Below, one piece after another: positions 10,476 through 21,589 of a stretch of DNA of 64,000 bases. Positions within the stretch are counted from its first letter, which is position 1; each line of letters begins with the position of its first letter. The stretch is from Cryptomeria japonica (taxonomy: Eukaryota > Streptophyta > Pinopsida > Cupressales > Cupressaceae): contig NC_081409.1 of the NCBI RefSeq assembly GCF_030272615.1, positions 912,356,340 to 912,420,339 of the forward strand, in the 5' to 3' direction. The position numbers were made by a program, and so were the translations under genes. Below the pieces are notes generated by a model that saw only the letters and a list, made by a program, of their open reading frames with translations, searched no databases and was not told the origin of the DNA.

Positions 10476-12478
10476 TTTTGGCACACTCAGTGGGACTCTT
10501 GTCCCTTTTGCGTTTAACATCTTTTGTTGTAGATTTTGTGTTTTTGAAGTTGCAGATCTAACATTTCAGACAAAATTTTGACATTTTCGCATTTGCGCAT
10601 TTTGAAATCATGTTTTTGATTTTCTGTTGCATCTGTGACATTTGGGATCGCGTTTGCATCTTCAACAATATTTTTACTTTTTTTTTTTGCAGATTACAGT
10701 GCCGCGTCTGTAAAGCATTCAAACACGTCTGTGTTCCCTAGTCGCGTCTATGTCGAATATAGGTGCGTTTGCGTATTTCTATAGCGTTTATGTTAGTGTT
10801 AACCGCGTTTGTGATTCAGCTTTTGCATTTCGGTTTCTTGTGATTCAATTTTTTTTGGATTTCAGATCTGGTTTATATTGAGCTAACATCTTGTGATCTA
10901 GCTAATGAAATTGGTGCACCTTGTCTTGAAAGAAAAATCATTTTGTCGAAGACCCCTATTTCACAAAGTCTTTTGGATCTAAAATTTACCTAACTTGTGT
11001 GCTTGCAGGAAGGGGTGATCATTTGAAACAATCCAAACTACTAACAAATCTTTTGTTGCAGGACCTTGACAAGGATTTTTCTTTTGATCTTTCTTGTGTG
11101 CCTTGTTTTCATAGATTATCAAACACTTCAATTGGTGCACTAAAATTGAACTAGTGTCTTCTGTGTCTTGGGCAATAGGCTCTTTTTGTTTCATCTTTAG
11201 AGGGCCTGTCTCCCTGTGTGGTCATTAGGACTACTAGTGAGGAGAGAACGACCCAAGTGGTAGCAAGGAAAAGCCATCCTCTTCCAAACCACTATAAACA
11301 ATTGTATCCATGGTGAAAACCATGGGTAACATGTGTTGATTAGTTCATACCGACACTATGTCTCCCCATAAACCCGTTTGACCAAATTTATTTGATCATT
11401 TGTAGGGTATAACCCCTATTGGCTGGGAGCCTTCTATATTTAAAGAGCTGAAAGTGCCACATGTATGGCCACACGAGCAGATGCCCTTACTAGCACCTTT
11501 TTGTTTTAGAAGCCAAAATCCTTCTAGTTGTTGGGTCAGGAGGTCGGACCTCTGGAGCGGCCCACACACATACGGTTCTTAGTAGAGATACAAAGTTTGA
11601 CATAGGGAGTTTTCATGGGGACTGATGCTTGGCTGCCCCAGAGAAGTGAGTGCCGAGGGTGGAGCTAGTGGGGTCAAGCATTTAAGTATCCGCTCTGAAT
11701 AACATAGCCTCGGGGGAAACCCCATGTGGGATCAACAACTATTGTCCTGGCCAACCATAAGAATTGTGCTTGTCTTATTTTGAACAATCAAACATTCAAG
11801 ATCAAACATCATAACATTGTGTCTTTTGTGTCTTCAAGTGTATGGAAATTTTTTTTACATCAAACAACACACTTTCTTTGATTCATTTTAAGTCTAAACA
11901 CTTGCAAACATTGAGTCCTCATCAACATTGTGTCCTCTTGTCACGAAAAAAAAGTCAAAAATTCAGATTTGGTCACAACAAACAACTTCACAAATTGGAA
12001 AAATTTACAGTCCAACAAACAAGAGCAATCAGTTTCAAAATTCTTGAGCTTCCTAAGCTATCTCTTCAGGTTTTCATCTAGAATTCAACCTGTCTTTGGG
12101 TCTCACAAAGTCCATCATTGCTTTACACCTTACATTACATTCACATTTGTCTAAACTTGAGTCAAAAGGTCACTTGCTTGTCCTCATCATACTTTGTCAA
12201 CACATTACATACAACAACATTTTGCTAAGTGGTCTCTCATCAAGGCCTATCACCTTTAGGTCTCATTTGGTCTTACTTAGAGTCAAGGTCAACTTACCTC
12301 ATCAAGAGAAACTATCATCTCTTTGGAAGCCACACCTACTCTACTACATACATACTTGGTCTTACACTTTGGACATTGCAAGTACACCTCATATTCATTT
12401 ACATTCCATCCAACTCTTGGTCTTCCATACTCTTTCCATTTTCATCTAGTCTCTCACATCTTGGTCAAGACCTAGTTC
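10476..12478 (+). other. Long untranslated leader of the gypsy element
   Basis: About 2 kb without a long frame. Near 10560-10830 it repeats CG-containing motifs such as GCGTTTGCG, CGCGTTTG and CGCGTCT. From about 11200 to 11760 it turns clearly more GC-rich than its surroundings, with runs such as GGAGGTCGGACCTC that can pair with themselves. The last 700 bp before gag are CT-rich. Leaders of this kind carry packaging and dimerisation signals in LTR elements generally; that role here is inference. Confidence 0.6.
10479..10498 (+). other. Primer-binding-site-like sequence of the gypsy element
   Basis: TGGCACACTCAGTGGGACTC begins three bases after the 5' LTR. Position and the TGG start fit a tRNA 3'-end complement. 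I cannot name the tRNA with confidence; it is not the iMet type used by the copia elements here. Confidence 0.55.
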
Positions 12479-14850
12479 ATGGTTGAAACCCGTTCCGAAA
12501 AATCTAGGAGAGAAGCTAAAGAGGCTCAAGAGTCCACAAACATGAGTTCCTATGAGTATGACAATGATGTCTTTTTCAATTCTGATTATACCACATTACC
12601 TGACATGGATGCCTATAGAAACATTCCAAATATTGAGAACATGGACACTACAAACAACAATGATACACACAATGACAATATGGACAACATTTCAGTAAAT
12701 TCAGCAGAAGTGGAAGACTCCATTATGGATCCCCATTTCAATCGATTGGTTGAGGAAATAATGAGGAGAGATAGACAATACTTCTTACAAGTGATGGCAC
12801 AAAGTGGAGCCAAGATCCCCCATGATTTTGACATGTCTCAAATAATGGAAAATCGACCTTTGTAACAACCTCACCTCAACATAGATCAAAGGAGGCCTAA
12901 TAGTGGAGGCAATAGAGGACCACATCTTGTGCCTGAATCACCATCATCTTTGTTTCAAAAAATAGAGGTCCCATACACACATGGTCAAGCATATGATACT
13001 CACCTTCGCAGACCATTATGGAAGTCTTATGCAGAAAAATATACTCAATCACATACCAATGCCAAGGACCAACCACCAAAGCAATTGGATATCCAAAGGC
13101 ATGATCAAAATTTGGACACAAGGAAACCCCGCGTCAAATTTGGGGGCAACACATTAGAACAAACTCATGACATGCCTGTAGAGTATGGTATACATGGACA
13201 AAGCAGATATTCCATTCCTCACCATGACTCTATACCAAGTGGTCCATATATGCAGCATAATTATAGACCTGCTCCATATGAACATGTGTATGATCAATAT
13301 CATCCATATATGCAACATGCTCCTCCTCCATCCGGTGCCTCAAGCATGGGGTATGGTCCAAGAATTCGGTCTCCACCTACGAACAATTTGGAACAACAAA
13401 TCAAGGACTTACAAAAGAAAATGGAGGATATAAATGCATCGAAGCCAACTTACACAATGAGAGACATATATCCCTATCCATTTGACAAAAGTATTCCAAT
13501 GCCTCCATTTCCTACACACTTTGTGACACCTAAGTTTGATAAGTATAGAGGAAAAGGAGATCCTAAGGCACATATAAGACAATTTTTCACAGCTTGCATT
13601 GAGGTAGCAACATAAGAGACATATTTGATGAGATTATTCCCATAGAGCTTAGGTGATCAAGCTATGGAATGGTTCTCCCAACTACCACCTGGAATTAAGT
13701 CATGGGGTGACTTAGCAGAGGCATTTATCCAACATTTCTCATACAACATAGAGACAGACATATCAGTCACTACCTTGTGCAATACCAAGCAAAAGGATGG
13801 AGAATCTTTTTCATCATTTCTACAAAGATGGAGAAATCTAGCCAACAGATGCTCTTGTGAAATTCCACGAAAACAAATGGTAGAGATGTTCACCCAAAAT
13901 GTTAACAAAGACATTGGTTATGACTTAAGAAAAGCTTGTTTGTCCACCTTCAAGGACGTCATTGAAAAAGGCTTAGCAATAGAGAAGGTCCTAATTGAAC
14001 AAAGAGTCATTAAAATATTCAAGGAAAACAAAGAGGACTATAAAGGAAAAGACAAGCCAAGACTTTGGAATAAAAACAAGAACACAGTCAATGATGGTGT
14101 TGTGGATGCCAATATAGTGCGACCCAAATTTTTTTTTTTTTGGATCAAGCTCTACAAACAATCAAGTGAATACTCAAACAACTTCAAAGTCACGAAGGAA
14201 GTACACCCCATTGGGAGAACCATTAGAGTCAGTTTTCAAAAAGCTAGTGGCAAACAAGATAATAACAATTCCAGATCTGCCTCCATATGAGCCAAAGGTT
14301 AAACCAAATTGGTGGAATGCTGATGAGTATTGTGAATTTCATAAGAGCAAGGGCCATAAGACAGGAAATTGTTATCGGCTGAAGAACATCATACAAGATC
14401 TTATTGATAGAGGTGACATTGAGATCGAGGGACACTCATCTAACCAAGAACATGAAATATTTAAGGAACAATTCCCAAAACACGACAAGGGAAAAAATAA
14501 AGCCACATATGACCAAACCAACTATACCAGAGCATCTTATAACTATGATTCAACCATCAATCACATTTCGATGGACAATTATGTCTCTACCATTATCATC
14601 AAGGATAAAACGCCTGAGAATTCTATGCAAAGGCCCAAGATCATCCTGAAAGGAATTGGATCTTCTTTTGAACCTACCTCTGAATGTAATGTTACAACTC
14701 GTCGAGGTAAATTCAATTTGCAAGGTGCTCCAGTTAAAAATATTGCTTCCTCATGAACCAAACCTGAGTATGACCTTGTAGAATAGTTAGGGAAGACACC
14801 CACGCTTATCTCAATCCTTGATCGTTTATGCATATCTCCTACACATTCTA
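12479..14850 (+). pseudogene. Ty3/gypsy gag with start of protease region, broken
   Basis: Gag would form the virus-like particle of the element. From the ATG at 12479 one frame runs to about 14130 with three stops (12863-12865 TAA, 13613-13615 TAA, 13643-13645 TAG). The core gag domain is at 13530-14030, with TPKFDKYRGKGDPKAH, then QAMEWFSQLPPGIKSW and SFLQRWRNLANRC, the retrotransposon gag signature. A run of 12 T at about 14130 shifts the frame; the sequence continues in the next frame (14166-14756) with a CEFHKSKGHKTGNC zinc-knuckle-like motif (14332-14373), then a segment leading into protease. After a TGA at 14754, KPEYDLVE and LGKTP-like text (14760-14800) typical of the gypsy protease linker is still visible. 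The homopolymer break could be slippage during replication or sequencing. Confidence 0.85.
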
Positions 14851-14869
14851 ATCATTCTAATCAGCTAAT

Positions 14870-15197
14870 CAACCCCCGACTACTCGACGACTCTAGCATT
14901 CGAATTTTCATATGCGATCAAGCCTACTTGCAACCATATTTCCGTTCTTTGTTGAGCTCTTGTGCACACATAAAATCTGAGAGCAAATATATCAAGCAAG
15001 ATCAATGGAGATAGGAAGAATGGAGATCCAAACCCTATTGGACATGTGATGGTATAATCTTTGTGATTTCATTTGATTTGCATTGTCTTAGGTAATCTTC
15101 ATATGTTATGGTGGATCTTTGTTGTTGTTAGGCTAGGGTTTTGTGGTTGAATTCATTTAGCCTTTCAATATTGTTTTATCCATTTTCACCATAAACA
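14870..15197 (+). repeat. Truncated 3' LTR of the gypsy element
   Basis: Matches 10147-10475, the last 330 bases or so of the 5' LTR. The first 450 or so bases of the LTR are gone. It ends in CA at 15196-15197 and is followed by the GAAAG target-site copy. Confidence 0.85.
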
Positions 15198-17000
15198 GAA
15201 AGAATCCTATTTTATATTTTAAAATAAAAAACATTCGAAAAAATAAGTTAGTTTGATCAATCAAGCCATTAGATTTACCTCAACATAGGTGCAAGATAAC
15301 TTGTGCAACCAAAGGTTATAGTGGTGCATAAAACTTCATTGCACAATCCCACTAGATATTGATTCCTTTTATTGAAATAAATAAAAATTCTAAGAATATA
15401 TTTATATTCTATTTTTTTTAAATGAATAGGTATGTTTGATTATATTGATTATTAAATATACACATATTCACAAAAAAAGGTAGGACACAAGGTCACTCCC
15501 TAGAGTCATGCATGCAGTGCCAAAAAGCTAATAAACAACAATAACAATACATATATACATGTGTATATATACACACATGCATATATATACATATACGTAT
15601 GAAATATTATAATTTACAAAATAACATATTATAAATTTAATACAATATTATATTTTCTTAAAATAAATATTTATTATCTATTAATAACTTTAAAATATTA
15701 TATATACAATTATATTAAATATAACAAATAAAAAAATTTAAAAACCGTCCACACACCAAATTCTAGATCTAGCTTTAGTCAAAAGAATCTAATATTAATT
15801 CAATATGAAATATGTTAAAAACTCAATTCATATTAAATAGGTAACCAAATCAAATTATACAATCTCATCAATTTTAGAACTATAAAATATATTTTAAAAT
15901 TTTAGAAACTGTTCATAGGCCAAGTTCTAGGCCTGCTTCCAATCAAAAGAATCTAATAGATAACCAAATCAAATTATACAATCTAATAAATTTTAGAACT
16001 ATAAAATATATTTTAAATTTTTAAAAACTGACTACACACCAGGTTTCGGATTCTAAACTTGACTCCAGTGAAAAGAACCTAATGTTAATCTAATATAATA
16101 GACGTTATAAACTAGGAATCAAAGAAATCTAATATGAAAGACGTTAAACAACTCACTCCATATTAGATATTAGATAGGTAACCAACTCAAACCCAATCTA
16201 AAAAAAATTACGAACTATAAAATATATTTTGAATTTAATAAGTTGTTCACAAACCAAATTCTAAGCCTGGCTCCAATAAAAATAATTTAATATGAAAAGA
16301 TGCTAGGAGTAAAAAAGAATCTAATATTAATCTATCTAATATAGGGGAAGCGTACCAGTTATAGCTAACTTCGCACACACAAATTCTAAATGGTAATTTG
16401 GATTTTGATGATTTTTTTTAATTTTCTCCTGCATGCGACTTAACTACTCATAACTATTGTTGTGGCATCTGGTTAGTAAGGATGTCGCCCGATACTTGCT
16501 TAAAGATGTCCCAATAACCATGCACTTGAAATTGCCAATACTTATGCAAAAATGTCCCAATAGTCGTACGCTATGGGTACCAATAAAGATGCACAAGTGG
16601 GCCAATTATGATCCAAAAATGCTAAAAAATGAGTGGCTATTAATATATATGAAATTTATTAATGATCTTTTAGTTATTTGTTTTTGGTAAGAATTAATAA
16701 TTAGGAAGCTAATGTGCAAAGAATAAACAGTTATTAGAACATGAACGGTTATTAATGCTCTTTGAAAAAGACGTTTGAATAAAAAAGAATCTAAGATTCT
16801 AATATAAAAGATACTCTAATAAAAAAAAAAAAATTAAAAAAAAATTGAATGTTAATCTAAATATGAATGACATTAAAAAAACTCACTCCACATGAGGATA
16901 CCTAGTTAGATAACCTCCGCCCCCATGTTGTGGGAAGAGACAGCCAAATTTCAAACCCACAAGGTCAACATGCACTGACATCCTGTCTACACTAAAAACA
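15198..17000. other. AT-rich spacer upstream of AOX
   Basis: No gene is supported. Around 15549-15600 there is an alternating TA/CA stretch. From 15740 to 16340 a degenerate repeat recurs (listed separately). The remainder is AT-rich with frequent A-runs, for example 16817-16847. Confidence 0.6.
15740..16340 (+). repeat. Degenerate tandem repeat, about four units
   Basis: A unit containing ACACACCAAATTCTAG-like text, then TCCAATCAAAAGAATCTAAT and AACTATAAAATATATTTT, recurs with starts near 15741, 15905, 16025 and 16240. Spacing varies from about 120 to 215 bp, and the units differ by substitutions and by gained or lost segments. Confidence 0.6.
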
Positions 17001-17011
17001 CGCGGAGCATG

Positions 17012-17106
17012 TGACGTCCATACATTTTCAATTGGATCGTGGGTATGACTCTTCCTGATTGCTTCGTACCCACCTTCTTCTTACTTTATAGTGGATGACT
17101 TTGACT
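17012..17106 (+). promoter_or_regulatory. Putative AOX promoter elements
   Basis: TGACGTC at 17012-17018 is the core of bZIP/TGA-factor sites. TTTATA at 17085-17090 is a possible TATA box about 130 bp before the ATG. TTGACT at 17101-17106 matches the WRKY W-box core. Plant AOX genes are commonly stress-induced, so such sites would fit, but short motifs like these also occur by chance. Confidence 0.35.
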
Positions 17107-17218
17107 GGTTTATTAATTATTAAGTAATTTGATCTTTCCTTTTTAAGCTCAGGGGGCTCTTGGGATTCTTGATCTAGTACAAGTAGTTGTTTGCATTTTT
17201 TGAGTAGAAGCAGCGGCC

Positions 17219-20200
17219 ATGTACTCTAGGATCTCAAGGAGTGTGGTCATCAGGAGACAAAATTATGGAATTTTATCTGCCCATTTCAAAGCTTACAAAA
17301 GCACAGGTGCATCACAAGCTCAAGGCACTGGTAATGAACTACAAGAGCCTCATATAGGTGCCAAGATCCAGCCCAGAGAAGATATTCAACCTCCCCAACC
17401 CATTGAGCAGGCCAATGGCAAGGATAACAAATTGGTATATTCCAGCTATTGGGGAATACCTCCCACCGGTATAAAAAGAGAGGATGGATCTCCTTGGCCA
17501 TGGAAGTGCTTTAAAGTGAGTTCAGTCTTTGTTTTCTTTATAAAAAATCTACTGTAGTATAAGTTCATATTGAAATTCTTTTGGCTGGGAATCAAGGATT
17601 GAGGGTACCCATTTCACTAAAATCATAAGATCTCATCTCTTATATCATACTTTCAAAGGTTTTGATGGCATAATCAAGATGCATATTATAACCCTTCAAT
17701 TGTGCTCAATCAATTGAACTACATACCATAACCCTCACCAATTATGCTCAACCAATTGAACTACATTCATTAATGAATTATTACATAATATATCTTTGAA
17801 ATTATGAAATCAATTATAGATAATTCTTCACCTGGTATTCACTGCACATATAGGTGTTTCTCAGAAGACAAAGCTTTGTTTGTATTAAAAAAAATGTCTT
17901 GATATGACGCTTGTGTTAATATGAGTCAAATCTTTCTGAGCTACATTCTGATTCCATTTAGAATCCACCTTCTTTAAACGTTAATGGCTATTTGGGATTC
18001 ACTGTAATTTGGATGATGCTTACATATATTGGAATGGTTTCTTTCACTTACTAGATTTTACATTTTAAGTGAAAGAACTTTTCTTTTTGAAATCGAGAAA
18101 TTTGTGTGGCATTCATTCGATCTAGGTAAAGCTTATTGTCTTCAATGATGATTTCGAGATTCCCCAGAACCTATTTTTCGTGAACTTGAATGAGCTTCAT
18201 GGTACTCACTGCATCTGAATAATGCTTACTAGGAAATCAAGGTTGTATTTTTTATTATAAAGTGTCCTTGTTTTGGGTTGCAGCCTTGGGAAACATATTC
18301 TCCCGATGTGAACATAGATCTGTCAAGACACCATGTGCCCAAGCTGTTTCTGGATAAAGTTGCCTACTGGACAGTTAAAAGCCTCAGGGTGCCCACAGAT
18401 ATTTTCTTTCAGGTATGAGCATCAATATTTTAGGTGTTGTAAATCTTGGGACTAAAGTGCAATCAGGTTTCTACTTAAAGTTATTAAATGATTTTTTTTT
18501 TAATTTGATTATGTAATTTTTTAATCAACATTTTGGATCATATTCTATGATCTATTATCAAAACTCAGATAACAAAAAATAATATAATCTTGATAATACA
18601 CCATTGAATATAATGAAAAAAACTTCACAAGATAAAATCCAAAAACATCCATTACACAACTACTCATTTAACCTTCAAAAGTGGTTTACATAGTTGCCCA
18701 AGTAAGCCTTCAGAATGATCACCATAAATTACTTTGTTTCTATCCCCTTGTTTGAGTTGATAATGCAAATCCACATCAGAAGCCCCTGGCTTAACCAATG
18801 CTACCAAGCATAATTTTCCAGTCGCCAAAAGAGTTGAACCTGGGTCAATCTACATGTAAATGTATAAATTCACACAAATAAATCAAGCCAAGTGAAGCAC
18901 ATATTTTAATTTGAATTTTTCCTATTGATGATGTGGGTTATTTTGAAGGCTGGGTAAATTGCTCTTCTTTACACAGTTACATAAAGATTAGTTTATACCC
19001 GGATTCAATTGCACTTACTAGTTATTGCTTGCTGTTTCAATTCTAAATACTTACTTCCTGATTACAAAATTGAATGTGGTAGGTATAGGCCACATTTGAT
19101 TTAGAAATACTTATGATAATTAGTTGTAATGTGGGTTTGCAGAGGAGGTTTGGGTGCAGGGCCATGATGCTGGAGACAGTAGCTGCTGTGCCAGGAATGG
19201 TGGGAGGAATGCTCCTACACTTAAAATCACTCCGTAAATTTGAGCATAGTGGTGGATGGGTAAAGGCCCTTCTGGAAGAAGCTGAAAATGAAAGAATGCA
19301 TCTCATGACCATGGTAGAGGTTGTCAAGCCAAAGTGGTATGAGCGGGCGTTGGTTTTGACTGTACAAGGAGTATTCTTCAATGCCTTTTTTCTGCTCTAC
19401 TTGGCTTCTCCCAAATTGGCTCACAGAGTAGTGGGTTATCTTGAAGAGGAGGCCATCCATTCCTACACTGAATTCCTAAAGGACCTTGACAATGGTCACA
19501 TTGAAAATGTTCCTGCACCTGCCATAGCTATTGATTACTGGAGGCTCTCCAAAGATGCAACTCTCAGGGATGTTGTTATTGTTATCAGGGCTGATGAAGC
19601 TCACCATCGAGATGTTAACCACTTTGCATCTGTAAGTAAAATCATTCTCTTGATGTTGCAAGAACAAGTGTTTGCACCCTTTTCTAGGATATTCTATCCC
19701 AACTCAAAATTTGAAATGCTTTTCTTACCAGCGATTTTAAAGCTTGATCTTATAAGATTAACTTGATCAAACCAGTGAGTGAAGAAAAAAAGAGCTTGTT
19801 AGAATCTGAGAATTTTCTTCCGGGACTATATAAGATGGCAATGTAATTATCAGAGACTTACTCTGGACAGTGAAAACATATCCACCAGAATCTGGCCATA
19901 CAGAGCATCGATCTTCTCCCACCTCCTTGTATGCACTGGCTCCAAATATGCAGCTGGTACATTTATAGACACATTTATTATATTAGGATTTACTCAGAGA
20001 CCCAGCCAAATTCTAATGCATCTATTGCAGTTTAGTCATCAGGAAATATGTGATAGGAAGATGCCATTTGAAACGGGGCATGAAAGTGTATGATTAAGGG
20101 TATGGCAGCATGGCTATGTTGTTGAAAAAAAAATAGTGTAGAATTATGTAGCGAAAGTAACAAATGATAAACACACAGATTTAGGTGGAAAAATATGATA

Positions 20201-21589
20201 AAAATATATTAAAAAAAATCACGCACAAAGATTTTTCATATATTTCTCTTATATTTTAATAGTACAACAATCTTCAAAAGTTTCTAGAAAACATGACTTC
20301 AGATTACATATAACATTCCAGTTGAAAGCATGACTTGTGCAACTACACGTTGGACAAATGTGAAATAGATTACAATAGTAAGTCCAAAAAATTATTATGC
20401 CTTTTGGGGGAGCTGGAGCTAGTCCCTGCAATCCCTGGCCTTCAGCTTTTAGCTTGATGTTTAATTTGAACAACTGTGTCGGCCTAAACCTGAGACACTA
20501 TTGTAGTACCCCATGATGACTATTTGTCACTGCCAGAATAACATTAATGTCCTACCCACCTTTCACTATTTATCATTCCAGTTGGGATTTCTATATTATC
20601 ACTTTTGGTAGTTGATTTTTTAGTTTTTTCTAAATTTAAAATTAGAAATTATGAAGTAAATTTCTAATTGAGAAACTGTCTATTAGATTTTAAATTTTCA
20701 TAGAAATGTTTTTTTTAAAACTTTCATAATTGCAAACATTATGATAAATGTATTTTGATTTTTTCACTGAAATTCTATAATATTCTTAATCATTTTAATT
20801 ATGTTTTGTATTTTAAAAACTTTAAAACATATATATATATACACATTTCTTATACCCAACCTCTAAATATTCCATTTCTCTCACCTTGTCCTTTCGGTTT
20901 CGATTTTCGTTTTTCATTTCTAGTAACATAGCTCATCAGTAGGTGTAGGTATGGTCAAGGACCAAGCACCCCGGTGATTATGCTGGACAGACTGGTTGAG
21001 TCTAAGAGCAGTTCACCATGCATCCAAGAAAATTTATGGGTCTCATTTAACTTAGGTTCAAGTCTCATCCACAATTATCTATGGTACGCAGAAGGATTTT
21101 TCTCCACATGCTACTGCTTAACTGCTTGTTTCTTCTTAGGCTGGGTTCATATTATGCTGTTTTTTAAGGTCTTCTGAACTTTCCCTGGGTTCATATTTTG
21201 CTGTTTTTTAAGGTCTTCTGAACTTTCCCTGGGTTCATATTTTGCTGTTTTTTAAGGTCTTCTAAACTTTCCCAGCTTCCCCGCTGTAAACAACCTGCAG
21301 CTGGAATACTGTTGTTCATGGACATAAAACTTAATTTAACCACCTAATTCTTCTGGATGGATCGAGACTATTTTTGATAGTTTTAATTTGGTGTCATTGA
21401 ACTTATCTCAAATTCCTTTCTTCAGCAGTTGATATTTTTAATTTACATAATTTCTGTGTGTTTGTTTCTTATAATTATGTATTGGAGGAAGTGAAATTCT
21501 GAATCCTGATGAGATCTTTGATGTTTCAGGACATTCATTTTCAAGGAAAACAGCTGAGAGATGCTCCAGCCCCTGTTGGATACCATTGA
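17219..21589 (+). CDS. AOX: Alternative oxidase, mitochondrial (four exons)
   Basis: Ubiquinol oxidase of the inner mitochondrial membrane, passing electrons from ubiquinol to oxygen without proton pumping. Exons: 17219-17515, 18284-18412, 19143-19631, 21530-21589; all three introns are GT-AG and phase 0 (768, 730 and 1898 bp). Predicted 324 aa. The start is the first in-frame ATG after a TGA at 17201. Residues 1 to about 20 are Arg-rich without acidic residues, fitting a mitochondrial presequence. Regulatory cysteines are Cys97 (WKCFK, CysI) and Cys147 (GCRAMM, CysII). Di-iron ligands by alignment from memory with Arabidopsis AOX1a are Glu153, Glu192, His195, Glu243, Glu294 and His297, in [27 protein letters not shown] and [12 protein letters not shown]. 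Exon 4 encodes the conserved C-terminus ending GYH. No break is seen. The 2-2-exon size pattern matches plant AOX1-type genes. Paralogue number cannot be assigned from sequence alone. Confidence 0.97.
19632..21529 (+). other. AOX intron 3
   Basis: 1.9 kb intron with donor GTAAGT and acceptor TTTCAG, much longer than introns 1 and 2. It contains a short TA run (20830-20842), a triplicated 44-bp unit near its 3' end and several AT-rich tracts. No coding exon or clear mobile element is visible inside. Confidence 0.85.
21141..21272 (+). repeat. 44-bp unit in three tandem copies, inside AOX intron 3
   Basis: Units start at 21141, 21185 and 21229, each beginning CTGGGTTCATATT and ending GAACTTTCC or AAACTTTCC. 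Copies differ by only one or two bases, so the expansion is recent compared with the surrounding repeats. Confidence 0.9.

Larger units (their letters stand above)
9692..15197 (+). mobile_element. Ty3/gypsy retrotransposon, gag-only deletion derivative
   Basis: The element starts TGTAGACACC at 9692 and ends in CA at 15197. GAAAG stands immediately before it (9687-9691) and after it (15198-15202), a perfect 5-bp target-site duplication. The order is a 784-bp 5' LTR, a primer-site-like sequence, a leader of about 2 kb, gag (12479-14753), the first part of a protease reading frame, then a jump straight into the last 330 bp or so of the 3' LTR. Integrase, RT and RNase H are missing and the 3' LTR lacks its 5' part, so one internal deletion joined early pol to mid-LTR. 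The preserved TSD shows the deletion came after insertion, or that the element was copied in this form. Confidence 0.88.

Noticed and set aside
19043-19381. 112-codon minus-strand frame opposite AOX exon 3
   Set aside because: Antisense shadow of a conserved exon.
21055-21070. GGTTCAAGTCTCATCC in AOX intron 3, resembling a pol III B-box
   Set aside because: No matching A-box or second copy found; a single short motif is not enough to call a SINE or tRNA.
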